DNA of 64,000 nt from Salinisphaera sp040361255 (GCF_040361255.1 NZ_APNG01000008.1:1-64000); one strand, 5' to 3'. Positions 36,974 through 45,986 are shown, numbered from the stretch's first letter. A program made the numbers and translations. Notes: generated from the letters alone by a model not told the origin.

Positions 36974-38119
36974 TTACAGACCCATCTGGCGCACGGCGAG
37001 ATCCCGCATGATTTCTTCGGCCCCGCCGCCGATCGCGTTGACCCGTACTTCGCGGTAGATGCGCTCGACCTTGGCGCCGCGCAGATAGCCGGCGCCGCCG
37101 AATATCTGTACGCCTTCACGCGCACAGAACTCCATGGTCTGGGTGGCCTGGTTCTTGAGCAGACACACATCGGCGATCGGGTTCTCACCGTGGTCGATCT
37201 GCCAGGCGATCTGTTCCAGATAGGCCTGGGTCGCACGAATACGCTGGGCCATGTCGGCGAGCTTGTGGCGGATTACCTGATGGTTGATCAGCGCAGTACC
37301 GAAGGTTTGCCGTTCGCGCGCGTAGGCGCTCGCTTGATCGAAACAGACCTGGGCAAAACCGTTACAGCCAGCGGCCAGCCATAGCCGTTCGCTGTTGAAG
37401 TTGGCCATGATCAGACGAAAGCCGTCGTTCTCGGTGCCGAGCAGGTGGGTCGCCGGCACGCGGCAGTCGTCGAAATAGAGGGTCGCGGTATCGGAACACC
37501 ACCAGCCCATCTTGCGATCCAGCGGTGTGCGCGAAAAGCCCGGCGTGTCGGTGGGCACGAGAATGAGCGATATGCCCGCCCGGCCCGGCCCACCGGTACG
37601 CACTGCCACGGTGACGTAATCCGCGCGCATGCCGGAAGTGATGAACGTCTTCGAGCCGTTGAGGATATAGTCGTCGCCGTCGCGTACGGCCGTGGTCCTG
37701 AGGTTTGCCACATCGGAACCGCCGCCGGGCTCGGTGATCGCCAGCGCGCTGATCTTGCGGCCCATCAGGATGTCGGGCAGCACCGCGCGTTTGAGCGCCT
37801 CGTTCGCCCCGTTGACGATCGGCGGGGCGCCGATGGTATGGCTGAGCAGGCTGGCCGACAGGCCGCCGGCGCCCGCCCGGGCGAGTTCCTGTGCGCCGAT
37901 GATCACGAAGAATCGGTCTGCCTCGATGCCACCGTATTCGGGCGGAAAACCCAGCCCGAGCAGGCCGATTTCGGCCGCGCGATTATAGAGTTCTCGGGGA
38001 AAGCCGCCGGCTTCGTCCCAGTCATCCACGAAGGGCGTAATCTCGTCGGCGACCCAGCGGCGCAGGGTGTCGCGATAAAGTGCGTGGGCTTCGGTATAGC
38101 CCGGATGGGTGCTGTGCAT
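36974..38119 (-). CDS. Acyl-CoA dehydrogenase
   Basis: A flavoenzyme of 381 residues oxidising an acyl-CoA to the 2-enoyl-CoA. ALAITEPGGGSDVANLRTTA and YILNGSKTFITSG are family blocks, RQTFG with VQIFGGAGYLRG and RIYREVRVNAIGGGAEEIM complete the FAD and catalytic region. I prefer the ATG at 38119, with AAGGCG 9-14 nt upstream and family-like start; an ATG at 38146 would overlap the upstream reductase gene by 11 bp. The gene pair forms an apparent fatty acyl-CoA operon. Confidence 0.9.
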   Translation of the reverse strand: MHSTHPGYTEAHALYRDTLRRWVADEITPFVDDWDEAGGFPRELYNRAAEIGLLGLGFPPEYGGIEADRFFVIIGAQELARAGAGGLSASLLSHTIGAPPIVNGANEALKRAVLPDILMGRKISALAITEPGGGSDVANLRTTAVRDGDDYILNGSKTFITSGMRADYVTVAVRTGGPGRAGISLILVPTDTPGFSRTPLDRKMGWWCSDTATLYFDDCRVPATHLLGTENDGFRLIMANFNSERLWLAAGCNGFAQVCFDQASAYARERQTFGTALINHQVIRHKLADMAQRIRATQAYLEQIAWQIDHGENPIADVCLLKNQATQTMEFCAREGVQIFGGAGYLRGAKVERIYREVRVNAIGGGAEEIMRDLAVRQMGL

Positions 38120-38135
38120 AGCGGCGGCGCCTTGT

Positions 38136-39008
38136 TCAGTCGCCATCGCGCAACAGGCGCGGCGTTTGGGCCAGATGAAAGCCGTTGTAGGCGCCGGCCT
38201 TGTCATGATCGGGCATGGGCCAGTGGCTGCGTGCATTCGGCGCGCCGCCATCCACGCGCAGGCAGCTGCCGGTGATGAAGCCAGCCGCCTCCGACAACAG
38301 AAACACGATCGCTGCCGAGACTTCCGATTCCGTGCCCCAGCGCTTGAGCGGTACGAACTGCGGCAGCGCACGCAGCATGGGTTTGATTTCGTCGGGGTAG
38401 GTATCCATGCCGGACGAGGCGATCCAGCCCGGCGCCACGGCATTCACGCGCACGCCCGCATACTGCCATTCCACTGCTGCGGTTTCGGTCAGGCTGAGCA
38501 TGCCGGCGCGCGCGGCCCCCGAATGGCCCATGCCCGGCATGGACGACCACATATCGGCGATGATGTTGACGATGGCGCCGCCGTGATCTTCCATCCACTG
38601 CGTGAAGCACTCCCGGGCCATGAGAAAACCGCCGGTGAGGTTGTTGCGCACCACGGTGTCGAAGCCTTTTTGCGAGATATGCTTGAGCGGGGCATGAAAC
38701 TGCCCGCCGGCGTTGTTCACCAGGCCGTCGATGCGCCCGTGTTCGGCCAGGATGGCGGTAATGGTGGCGGCAACGCTTTCTTCGTCGCGAATATCGCAGA
38801 CATGGGTGCTGGCGGGCGCGCCGCCCGCATCGGCGATCTCTACGGCCACGCTGTGTAGCTTGGATTCGGTACGCCCGACCAGGGCGACCCGCGCGCCGAG
38901 CGCCGCGAGTTCGTGGGCCGTGCAGCGGCCGATGCCGCTGCCGCCGCCGGTGATGATGATGTGCCGATTCGCGAACAGATCGGACCGAAAGACAGACGAA
39001 TAAGCCAT
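38136..39008 (-). CDS. SDR-family trans-2-enoyl-CoA reductase, PECR-like
   Basis: A 290-residue short-chain dehydrogenase: TGGGSGIG binds the cofactor, NNAGG is present, but YxxxK is replaced by GHSGAARAG. That sequence, followed by AVEW and a C-terminus with MPDHDK, is what I recall in peroxisomal trans-2-enoyl-CoA reductase (PECR) and its relatives, so the change is family-specific rather than decay. It likely reduces 2-enoyl- or dienoyl-CoA with NADPH. ATG 39008 with AGGAGA upstream. It precedes the acyl-CoA dehydrogenase. Confidence 0.8.
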   Translation of the reverse strand: MAYSSVFRSDLFANRHIIITGGGSGIGRCTAHELAALGARVALVGRTESKLHSVAVEIADAGGAPASTHVCDIRDEESVAATITAILAEHGRIDGLVNNAGGQFHAPLKHISQKGFDTVVRNNLTGGFLMARECFTQWMEDHGGAIVNIIADMWSSMPGMGHSGAARAGMLSLTETAAVEWQYAGVRVNAVAPGWIASSGMDTYPDEIKPMLRALPQFVPLKRWGTESEVSAAIVFLLSEAAGFITGSCLRVDGGAPNARSHWPMPDHDKAGAYNGFHLAQTPRLLRDGD

Positions 39009-39316
39009 GTGTTCTCCTGCGCGCACCGGCTTGAATGCCGGCTTTGTATTGCTCTTTTATCCCGACTGGCGCCAAGTCTTGGATTGTGCCATCGCGTGAC
39101 GGCATCATTTCAGTAATCCCGCATACACGCACCGTTTTATTAATCCGGCTTCGCAGGCGCTGGCCGCGGTGAGCATGGTTTTACATGCCCGCTTTCAACC
39201 CGAACACGCATCTGTATTTATCCCGGCGTAATAAATATGCGGCCGCGTGGCCAACGCGAGCGGTCTGGTTTATGGCATCTTGAGCGGCATTCAGGCCCGC
39301 CGCCCCATCCCATGCC
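39009..39316. other. Intergenic region between the reductase and moaB
   Basis: About 308 bp between divergent genes. It is less GC-rich than the genes around it and presumably holds both promoters. No operator-like symmetry or RNA gene is clear. Confidence 0.4.
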
Positions 39317-39832
39317 ATGCGTGATCGATTCATTGCCCTGCACATTGCCGTTCTGACGGTATCGGATACCCGCACCGAGGCCAGCGACAAGTCCGGCCGC
39401 CTGCTCGTCGACCGGCTACAAGCCGCGGGCCATCAGCTGCATGAAAAAGCCATCTGTAGCGACGATATCCATGAAATTCGCGCGCGCGTCGCGCGCTGGA
39501 TCGCCGACGAAAAGCCGGATGTGGTGATTACCACCGGTGGCACCGGTCTGACCGGGCGCGATGTCACGCCGCAGGCGGTCGAGGTACTGTTCGACCGACG
39601 TATCGACGGTTTCGGCGAGATGTTTCGCATGCTCTCCTACGAGAGCATCGGTACCTCGACTTTGCAGTCGCGTGCGATCGCAGGGGTGTCCAAGGCGACG
39701 TTCGTGTTCTGCCTGCCCGGTTCGTCCGGCGCCTGTGCCGACGGCTGGGACAAGCTCATCGCGGATCAAATCGATGCCCGTACCCGGCCCTGCAATCTGC
39801 AGGAGCTGCTGCCACGCCTGACCGAGCGCTAG
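39317..39832 (+). CDS. moaB: Molybdenum cofactor biosynthesis protein MoaB
   Basis: 171 residues of the MogA/MoaB fold: AVLTVSDTRTEASDKSG opens it, TTGGTGLTGRDVTPQA and LPGSSGACADGWDKLI bind molybdopterin. In E. coli MoaB lacks proven activity, but in other bacteria it adenylylates molybdopterin. It stands alone; no other moa gene lies in the window. Confidence 0.95.
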   Translation: MRDRFIALHIAVLTVSDTRTEASDKSGRLLVDRLQAAGHQLHEKAICSDDIHEIRARVARWIADEKPDVVITTGGTGLTGRDVTPQAVEVLFDRRIDGFGEMFRMLSYESIGTSTLQSRAIAGVSKATFVFCLPGSSGACADGWDKLIADQIDARTRPCNLQELLPRLTER

Positions 39833-39885
39833 CCGGGCCCCTTGTTATGTATGGAGCTCGGTTGGCCGCGTTCGATGGGCAGGTT

Positions 39886-39920
39886 GTCCGCAAATGAACG
39901 CGAAGGCGCGCAAATAAGGC
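39886..39920 (+). repeat. Dispersed 35-bp intergenic repeat, copy A
   Basis: Between moaB and ppa. It matches 51803-51836 at 30 of 34 positions and, with one gap and several mismatches, the reverse strand of 51988-52022. The most conserved parts are GTCCGCAAATG and CGCGCAAATAAGGC. All copies lie outside genes. Confidence 0.65.
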
Positions 39921-39964
39921 GAAGCTTGTGTGCGCCGCCGCGTAGCGCGCAAACCGCGCATACG

Positions 39965-39999
39965 AAAAAGCCCCGCCGGCGAACCGGTCGGGGCTTTTT
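39965..39999. terminator. Bidirectional terminator between moaB and ppa
   Basis: AAAAAGCCCCG (39965-39975) pairs with CGGGGCTTTTT (39989-39999); inside it CCGG-CGAA-CCGG extends the stem. Poly-T follows the hairpin in both directions, so it can end both the rightward moaB and the leftward ppa transcripts. Confidence 0.9.
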
Positions 40000-40058
40000 C
40001 GGTCTGTGCAGCCTGTCGATCCCTTCAGGCATCGGGACTGACAGCGGCCGCAGGTCGA

Positions 40059-40592
40059 TCAGCCCTTGTTGTAGGCCTCGATCGACTTGTTGATTTCGGC
40101 CTTGGCTTTTTCGGCGCCTTCCCAGCCGGTGATCTTCACCCACTTGCCTTCTTCGTGATCCTTGTAATGCTCGAAGAAGTGCTGGATCTTGTTCTTCAGG
40201 CGCTCGTCGACGTCGGACAGATCCTTGATGTCCTTGTAGTAGTCGGTGGCGATCTTGTCGGTGGGCACGCACAGGATCTTGGCATCCAGGCCGGATTCGT
40301 CCTCGGTGCCGAGTACGGCCACCGGACGCGCCTTGATCACGCAGCCGGGTACGATCGGCTCGGGGGTGAGCACGAGCACGTCCACCGGGTCGCCGTCGTC
40401 GTACAGCGTCTGCGGCACGAAACCGTAGTTGGCCGGGTAGTGCATGGCGACGTTCATGAAGCGGTCGACCATGAGACAGTTGGTGTCCTTGTCGACTTCG
40501 TACTTCACCGAGCTCGAGCCTTCCACGATCTCGATGACGACGTTGACTTCGTCCGGTGCTTTCTTGCCCGGTGTAATGGCTTCAAAGCCCAT
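40059..40592 (-). CDS. ppa: Inorganic pyrophosphatase
   Basis: Family I soluble pyrophosphatase (177 residues) hydrolysing PPi in the cytosol. YEVDKDTNCLMVDRF, MHYPANYGFVPQTL, DGDPVDVLVLTPEP and DESGLDAKILCVP hold the active-site acid and Lys residues. ATG 40592 with AAAGGGG upstream. It neighbours a PPi-type phosphofructokinase on the same strand, a gene that would use the same pool of PPi. Confidence 0.97.
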   Translation of the reverse strand: MGFEAITPGKKAPDEVNVVIEIVEGSSSVKYEVDKDTNCLMVDRFMNVAMHYPANYGFVPQTLYDDGDPVDVLVLTPEPIVPGCVIKARPVAVLGTEDESGLDAKILCVPTDKIATDYYKDIKDLSDVDERLKNKIQHFFEHYKDHEEGKWVKITGWEGAEKAKAEINKSIEAYNKG

Positions 40593-40667
40593 TGCAGACC
40601 CCTTTCGAAGGTGAATAATCGAATTTGTGGCGACCGATTGTAACCGATGACTTGACGCTGAGTGGTT

Positions 40668-41930
40668 TCAGATCTCGAACCTCTCGCTGAGCTTCTTTTC
40701 CACCGCGACGTTCTTCAGGCGTGCGTACTGCGGCAGCCCATCGGCATAGGGCGGGTAGGATTCGCCTGCGATCAACGGCTTGAGATAGCGCCGGGCGGCT
40801 TCGGTGATATGAAAGCCGTCCTCGCTGATGAATTCGCGCGGCATCATCTTTTCGACATTGGCGACTTCATCCAGCGGCGCCTCGCCGATGGTCCAGCGAT
40901 AGGGCTCGTCGGATTCGCGCACGATCGAGACCATGATCCCCGACTTGCCGGCCACGGCATATTCGACTGCCGCACGGCCCACGGCATAAGCCTGTTCCAC
41001 GTCGGTCTGGGAGGCGATATGGCGTGCCGCGCGCATGAGATAGTCGGCGATCGCGTAGTGATACTTGTAGCCGAGCTTGTTCTTGATCAGTTCGGCCAGG
41101 GTCGGCGCCATGCCGCCAAGCTGCTTGTGGCCGAAGGCATCGGTGCTGCCGGCATCGGAGAGGAACTCGCCGTCGGCATTGCGTACGCCCTCGGAGGCCA
41201 CGATGGTGCAATAGCCGTGGCGCTTGACCGTGTCGTCGACCTTGGCCAGGAATTTCTCTTCGTCGAAGGCGATTTCCGGGAACAGCAGGATGTGCGGGTC
41301 CTGGCCTTCGGCCTCGCTGGCCAGCCCACCCGCGGCCGCGGTCCAGCCGGCATGCCGACCCATGACCTCCAGAATGAACACCTTTGTGGAGGTCTTGCAC
41401 ATGCTAGCCAGATCGAAACCGGCCTCGCGAATGGACACGGCGGTGTACTTGGCCACGCTGCCGAAGCCGGGCGAGCAGTCGGTATGCGGCAGGTCGTTGT
41501 CCATGGTCTTGGGCACATGGATCGCCTGGATGGGGTAGCCCATCTTTTCCGACAGTTGGCTGATCTTGAGACAGGTATCGGCCGAATCGCCGCCGCCGTT
41601 GTAGAAGAAATAGCCGATATCGTGGGCCTTGAAGACCTCGATCAGGCGCTCGTACTGGGCGCGATTGTCGTCGAGGCCCTTGAGCTTGTAGCGCGCCGAC
41701 CCGAAAGCGCCGGCCGGCGTGTGCTTGAGTGCAGCGATCGCGCCGGCGGATTCGGCCGAGGTGTCGATGAGATCTTCGGTGAGCGCACCGACGATACCGT
41801 CGCGCCCGGCATACACGGTGCCGATCTTGTCGCTGTGTTCGCGCGCGGCTTCGATTACGCCGGCGGCCGAGGCGTTGATGACGGCGGTCACCCCACCGCT
41901 TTGCGCATAGAAGGCATTCTTTCGGGTCAT
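40668..41930 (-). CDS. pfp: 6-phosphofructokinase, PPi-dependent type
   Basis: 420 residues. NGGGDSADT has Asp at the position where ATP enzymes have Gly (GGDG), the usual marker of PPi use. PKTMDNDL is the catalytic loop, with Asp as base. MGRHAGWTA binds fructose-6-phosphate. It would phosphorylate fructose-6-P with PPi reversibly. AGGAT lies ahead of the ATG. Donor choice is inferred from the motif, and the GGGDS form differs from the canonical GGDD. Confidence 0.85.
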   Translation of the reverse strand: MTRKNAFYAQSGGVTAVINASAAGVIEAAREHSDKIGTVYAGRDGIVGALTEDLIDTSAESAGAIAALKHTPAGAFGSARYKLKGLDDNRAQYERLIEVFKAHDIGYFFYNGGGDSADTCLKISQLSEKMGYPIQAIHVPKTMDNDLPHTDCSPGFGSVAKYTAVSIREAGFDLASMCKTSTKVFILEVMGRHAGWTAAAGGLASEAEGQDPHILLFPEIAFDEEKFLAKVDDTVKRHGYCTIVASEGVRNADGEFLSDAGSTDAFGHKQLGGMAPTLAELIKNKLGYKYHYAIADYLMRAARHIASQTDVEQAYAVGRAAVEYAVAGKSGIMVSIVRESDEPYRWTIGEAPLDEVANVEKMMPREFISEDGFHITEAARRYLKPLIAGESYPPYADGLPQYARLKNVAVEKKLSERFEI

Positions 41931-42111
41931 GGGTTCATCCTGGCTGATCAGATGCGCCGCAAAGCATACTTGAGAGTTGGCGCCGCCGAAAATTGACTTG
42001 CCCCAGGCGAATCATTAACGTCGACCGTTCGTTCGTGCGCACGCTCGGGTTGTGTGCGCAAAACGCTCTACCTTCTGGTTATGACAACGCCAAGCCGTTC
42101 GCGGAGAAATC

Positions 42112-42669
42112 ATGCTGAAAATCGTGCTGCTGGGTGCCCCGGGTTCGGGCAAGGGAACGCAGAGTGAAAAGCTGGTCGCCGAATTCGGCGTACCGCAGAT
42201 TTCCACCGGCGATCTGCTGCGCAGCGCGGTAGCCAACGAAACCGAACTCGGCAAGAAAGCCAAATCGGCGATGGATGCCGGTGAGCTGGTCTCCGACGAT
42301 ATCGTCGTGGGCATGATTCGCGAACGTCTGGCCGAGGACGATACCGAAAACGGTTTCATTCTCGACGGCTTTCCGCGCAGCCTCGATCAGGCCAAGGCGC
42401 TGGATGAGCTGCTCGACGAAATGAATCGTCCGCTTCAGGGCGTGGTGCATATCAAGGTCGACAACGAAGAAATCGTGCAGCGCCTGATGGCCCGCGGCCG
42501 TGCCGACGACAACGAAGAGACGATTCGCAATCGTCTCAAGGTGTATCAGGAGCAGACCCAGCCGCTGGTCAAGTTCTACGAAGACAAGGGCCTGCTTACC
42601 GCCGTGGCCGGCGTGGGCGAGATCGACGACATCTATGCCCGTATCAAGGCGGCGTTGCCCGCCGGTTAG
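42112..42669 (+). CDS. adk: Adenylate kinase, short form
   Basis: It interconverts 2 ADP with ATP and AMP. GAPGSGKGTQ is the P-loop, TGDLLR and GFILDGFPR are AMP-site motifs. The LID region is only a few residues (RGRADDNEETIRNRL), so this is the 185-residue short type without the zinc-ribbon lid. GGAGAAATC precedes the ATG. It is divergent from pfp. Confidence 0.97.
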   Translation: MLKIVLLGAPGSGKGTQSEKLVAEFGVPQISTGDLLRSAVANETELGKKAKSAMDAGELVSDDIVVGMIRERLAEDDTENGFILDGFPRSLDQAKALDELLDEMNRPLQGVVHIKVDNEEIVQRLMARGRADDNEETIRNRLKVYQEQTQPLVKFYEDKGLLTAVAGVGEIDDIYARIKAALPAG

Positions 42670-42706
42670 ATAAATCCGCCCGCACAGCGGGCGTCGATTC
42701 GCGTTT

Positions 42707-43870
42707 TCAGGCGCCGGAGCCGGCTGCGGCTTCGGCGTTTTTTATGGCTGCGAGCACGGCCTCGCCGGCCACGCCCGCGCGCCAGCCCGACAGCAGCCGC
42801 AGATCGCGTGCGCCGGCGACCATGGCCGCGATTTCCTTGCGACTGGCCAGCGCCGACGCGGCGATAGCGTGGCTTTGTGCCCGTTCGGCCAGGACGTCCA
42901 TACCGATCTTGATGCGTCGTTTTTCTTCGTCGCTGGGTGGCGTTGGCGGCGCGGCGAGCGGCTCGGCCGGGCGCTCGGCCGCGCGCTGTAGGCAATCCAG
43001 TAGCGCTGTGCCGTGACGGTCGACGGTTTTGGCGGGCAGGGCGCGAATCTGTTTCATGGCGTCGCGATCCGGCGGTCGCCGTTTGGCCAGTTCGATGACC
43101 GCATCGTCGGCCAGAATCCAGCGCCGTGGCCGGTCGCAGGCCATGGCCTCGCGTTCGCGCCAGTCGGCGATCGCGCCCAGCGCCTGCTGTTGGGCCGGCT
43201 TGAGCCGATGCCAGCTCTTGATACGGCGCCAGGCGGCCGCGGTATCCACGTCGAAACGCCGGGCGTCGACCATGCGCTCGAAATCCTCGGCCAGCCAGGC
43301 CTCGCGTTCCTGTTCGAGCAGCCGGTTGCCGATCACGTGATAGGCCACGGCGAGATAGCGCACATCGTCGGCAGCGTAATCGAGCGCGCCGGGCGGCAGC
43401 GGGCGTTTGCTCCAGTCGGTGCGCGTATGCGCCTTGGGCAGGTCGATATCCAGCAGGGCGTCGATCAGGCGCGCATAGCCCATCTGGTCGTCGAGGCCGA
43501 CCAGCGGGGCGGCCACCTGTGTATCGAACAGCGGCGCCGGCATGGTGCCGAAACGCTGGTACAGCACTTCCAGATCCTGTTCGGCCGAATGGAACACCTT
43601 GAGCACGCGCGTGTCGGCCAGCAGTTCGGCCAATGGTTCGAGGTCGTCGAGCGCGATTACGTCGATCAGGCCGATTTCGTCGGCATCGGCAATCTGTACC
43701 AGACACAGCTTGGGGTAGTAGGTGCTTTCGCGCAGGAATTCGGTGTCCACGGCGATCCAGTCGCGCTCGCGCATGCGTGCTGCGAACTCGGCCAGCGCTG
43801 CGTCGTCGGTGATCGTGACGACGGACTGGGGCGGCTTCGGTATCATGCCGTGTGCTCTGACAAGCTTCAT
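42707..43870 (-). CDS. rnd: Ribonuclease D
   Basis: A 3'-5' exoribonuclease for tRNA and stable RNA maturation, 387 residues. DEDDy residues are visible in AVDTEFLRE, FHSAEQDLEVLYQRFG and YAADDVRYL. The HRDC domain lies around residues 210-290 (LKPAQQQALGAIADWREREA). The start could be ATG 43870 or ATG 43846. Only 15 bp separate 43870 from the divergent membrane protein start. Confidence 0.95.
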   Translation of the reverse strand: MKLVRAHGMIPKPPQSVVTITDDAALAEFAARMRERDWIAVDTEFLRESTYYPKLCLVQIADADEIGLIDVIALDDLEPLAELLADTRVLKVFHSAEQDLEVLYQRFGTMPAPLFDTQVAAPLVGLDDQMGYARLIDALLDIDLPKAHTRTDWSKRPLPPGALDYAADDVRYLAVAYHVIGNRLLEQEREAWLAEDFERMVDARRFDVDTAAAWRRIKSWHRLKPAQQQALGAIADWREREAMACDRPRRWILADDAVIELAKRRPPDRDAMKQIRALPAKTVDRHGTALLDCLQRAAERPAEPLAAPPTPPSDEEKRRIKIGMDVLAERAQSHAIAASALASRKEIAAMVAGARDLRLLSGWRAGVAGEAVLAAIKNAEAAAGSGA

Positions 43871-43885
43871 AAGGATGCGGTGTCC

Positions 43886-44416
43886 ATGGTTTTTGCGCGG
43901 CGGGTAATCGAACTAATGCTGCTGCGGCGTGGCCCCCAGGATATGCCGGGGGATGCGAACACGCTCATCGGTTGTGCTGCGGCCTATTGTATCTTGCTGT
44001 TTCTGCAAGTCGGCCTGCTCATGCCTGCACCCGCGGCTGCGCTCCAGGCCGGGCTGGCCACGGTCCTGCTCGCCTTGTATGTGCGTACGGTGCTGCGTAT
44101 CCGACAGTTGCCCAACCGCTTCAACCAGACCGCGACGGCCCTGTTCGCATCAGGGGCGACGCTGACGTTGATCATGCTCGCGCCCACCCACGCGATGGCG
44201 CCTTATCTGCACGCGCTCGGCGAGGCCAGCGACGCGCAGGCCGTACCCATGCCGCCGACGTTCGTGACCCTGTCCTATGTCGCCATGGGCTTCTGGGGCC
44301 TGGCGATCTACAGCCATGTCTATCGGCACGCGCTCGATGGCGGGCTCTGGCTGGGCGTGGGCGCGACCATCACTTTCGAAATCTTGCTGTTGCTGGTGTT
44401 TTCCGTACTCGGTTGA
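43886..44416 (+). CDS. Inner-membrane protein of unknown function
   Basis: I do not recognise this 176-residue protein. It shows about four to five hydrophobic helices (near residues 27-48, 52-68, 87-105, 130-148 and 155-175) with short polar loops and an Arg-rich N-terminus (RRVIELMLLRRGPQDMP). ATG 43886 follows AAGGA by 10 nt. It lies 49 bp before mpl on the same strand and may share its transcript. A longer open frame upstream is antisense to rnd. Confidence 0.75.
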   Translation: MVFARRVIELMLLRRGPQDMPGDANTLIGCAAAYCILLFLQVGLLMPAPAAALQAGLATVLLALYVRTVLRIRQLPNRFNQTATALFASGATLTLIMLAPTHAMAPYLHALGEASDAQAVPMPPTFVTLSYVAMGFWGLAIYSHVYRHALDGGLWLGVGATITFEILLLLVFSVLG

Positions 44417-44465
44417 CGCGCGCTCAAGCGCGATCAGCGCAGGCTTGCCGTACAAGGGTTTTCAC

Positions 44466-45818
44466 ATGCATGTCCATATTCTCGGCATCGGTGGCACGTT
44501 CATGGCCGGTGTGGCGCTGCTCGCGCGTGCGGCCGGGCATACGGTGACCGGTTCCGATGCCGGCCTGTATCCGCCCATGAGCACCCAGCTGGCCGAGGCC
44601 GGTATCGATGTCATGGAAGGCTACGAGCCGGACCATCTCAAGCCGGCGCCCGATCAGGTGATCGTGGGCAATGCCATGAGCCGGGGTAACCCGGCGGTCG
44701 AATATACGCTCGATGCCGGGCTCGACTATATTTCCGGGCCACAGTGGCTGGCCGAGAACGTGCTGCGCTCGCGCTGGGTGCTGGCCGTGGCCGGCACCCA
44801 CGGCAAGACCACCACGGCGAGCATGCTCGCGCATATCCTCGAATATGCCGGTATGGCGCCGGGGTATCTGATCGGTGGTATCGCGGCGGATCTGGGCCAG
44901 TCGGCGGCGATGGGCGAAAGCGATTTCTTCGTGGTCGAGGCCGACGAATACGATACCGCCTTCTTCGACAAGCGCTCGAAGTTCGTGCACTACCGTCCGC
45001 GTACGCTCGTGCTCAACAACCTCGAGTTCGATCACGCCGATATCTTCGACAACCTCGAAGCCATCAAGCGCCAGTTCCATCACCTCGTGCGTACGGTACC
45101 GGGCACGGGCCAGATCGTGCATAACGCGGCCGATGTCGCGCTCGACGACGTGCTCGCACGCGGCTGCTGGACGCCGACGGTGGGTTTTGCCGGGCCCACG
45201 GGCGATTGGCAGAGTCAGGCGCTCAGCGCCGATGCCAGCCATCTGGCGATTCGTTACCAGGGCGAGGCGGTCGGCGAACTCAATTGGCACATGACCGGCG
45301 CGCACAACGCCGCCAACGCGCTGGCCGCGATCGCGGCTGCCCGTCATGTGGGTGTGGTACCGGAACAGGCCATCGCCGCGCTGGCCTGTTTCAGGGGCGT
45401 CAAGCGTCGTATGGAACTCCGCGGTACGCCGCGCGGTATCAAGCTGTTCGACGACTTCGCCCATCATCCGACCGCCATCCGGACCACGCTGGCAGGCCTG
45501 CGTGCTGGCGCGCAGGGCCGGGTGCTGGCGGTGTTCGAGCCCCGTTCGAATACGATGCGCCGTGGGGTTCATGCCGATACCTTGGCGGCCAGCTTTGCCG
45601 ATGCCGACCATGTGTTCGTCTACGAGGCCGATCTGGACTGGGACGCCGCCACCGTGTTCGCGCCGCTGGGCGATCGGGTGACGCGTTGTGGCGATCTGGA
45701 CGCGCTGGTCGCCGCAGTGGCCGCGACGGCGATGCCGGGCGATTGTGTCGTGGTGATGAGCAATGGCGGTTTCGGCGGTATCCACGGCAGGTTGCTCAGC
45801 GCATTGGCGCAGACCTGA
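44466..45818 (+). CDS. mpl: UDP-N-acetylmuramate:L-alanyl-gamma-D-glutamyl-meso-DAP ligase
   Basis: Recycles murein tripeptide by joining it to UDP-MurNAc in the cytosol. LGIGGTFMAGVA is the Rossmann-like start, GTHGKTTTASML the ATP loop, VVEADEYDTAFFD and FDHADIFDN the Mur-ligase metal site, and FDDFAHHPTAI the last family block. 450 residues. It is the second wall-recycling gene of the window with ldcA. It ends at a strong terminator. Confidence 0.97.
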   Translation: MHVHILGIGGTFMAGVALLARAAGHTVTGSDAGLYPPMSTQLAEAGIDVMEGYEPDHLKPAPDQVIVGNAMSRGNPAVEYTLDAGLDYISGPQWLAENVLRSRWVLAVAGTHGKTTTASMLAHILEYAGMAPGYLIGGIAADLGQSAAMGESDFFVVEADEYDTAFFDKRSKFVHYRPRTLVLNNLEFDHADIFDNLEAIKRQFHHLVRTVPGTGQIVHNAADVALDDVLARGCWTPTVGFAGPTGDWQSQALSADASHLAIRYQGEAVGELNWHMTGAHNAANALAAIAAARHVGVVPEQAIAALACFRGVKRRMELRGTPRGIKLFDDFAHHPTAIRTTLAGLRAGAQGRVLAVFEPRSNTMRRGVHADTLAASFADADHVFVYEADLDWDAATVFAPLGDRVTRCGDLDALVAAVAATAMPGDCVVVMSNGGFGGIHGRLLSALAQT

Positions 45819-45834
45819 GCCGCAATAGCAGACA

Positions 45835-45866
45835 TAAAAAAACCGCTTCATGAAGCGGTTTTTTTA
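45835..45866. terminator. Bidirectional terminator, perfect 32-bp palindrome
   Basis: Seven A, CCGCTTCA, TGAAGCGG and seven T, flanked by T and A, make a perfect palindrome centred at 45850/45851. It works for rightward mpl and for the leftward transcript carrying the EF-hand gene and the repeat array. Confidence 0.92.
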
Positions 45867-45875
45867 TCTAGCGAG

Positions 45876-45955
45876 AAAATTTCGCCGAGGCCGGGCCGTA
45901 CCACGTCGAGGCACGAGGGGGGACCGGGAGACGCCGACCCGACCCTGGCGAAAAC
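45876..45955. repeat. 80-bp structured repeat, copy 1
   Basis: First of three tandem copies. Ends TTTCGCC and GGCGAAA can pair; the core CGAGGCACGAGGGGGG then ACCGGG-AGACGCC is nearly identical in all copies. Copy 1 has one G fewer in the second G-run. Not coding in any frame that I can support. Confidence 0.85.
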
Positions 45956-45985
45956 GGTGGCGATCGCCTTTTGCGATACGCCGTT
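45953..45985. other. Unique imperfect hairpin between copies 1 and 2
   Basis: AACGG (45953-45957) pairs with CCGTT (45981-45985) and ATCGC (45963-45967) with GCGAT (45973-45977) around the loop CTTTT. The sequence is unlike the other spacers. Confidence 0.55.
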
Positions 45986-45986
45986 G

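Noticed and set aside
38136..39008. SDR pseudogene because YxxxK is missing
   Set aside because: The replaced motif HSGAARAG and the C-terminus match the PECR-like branch, and the frame is intact.
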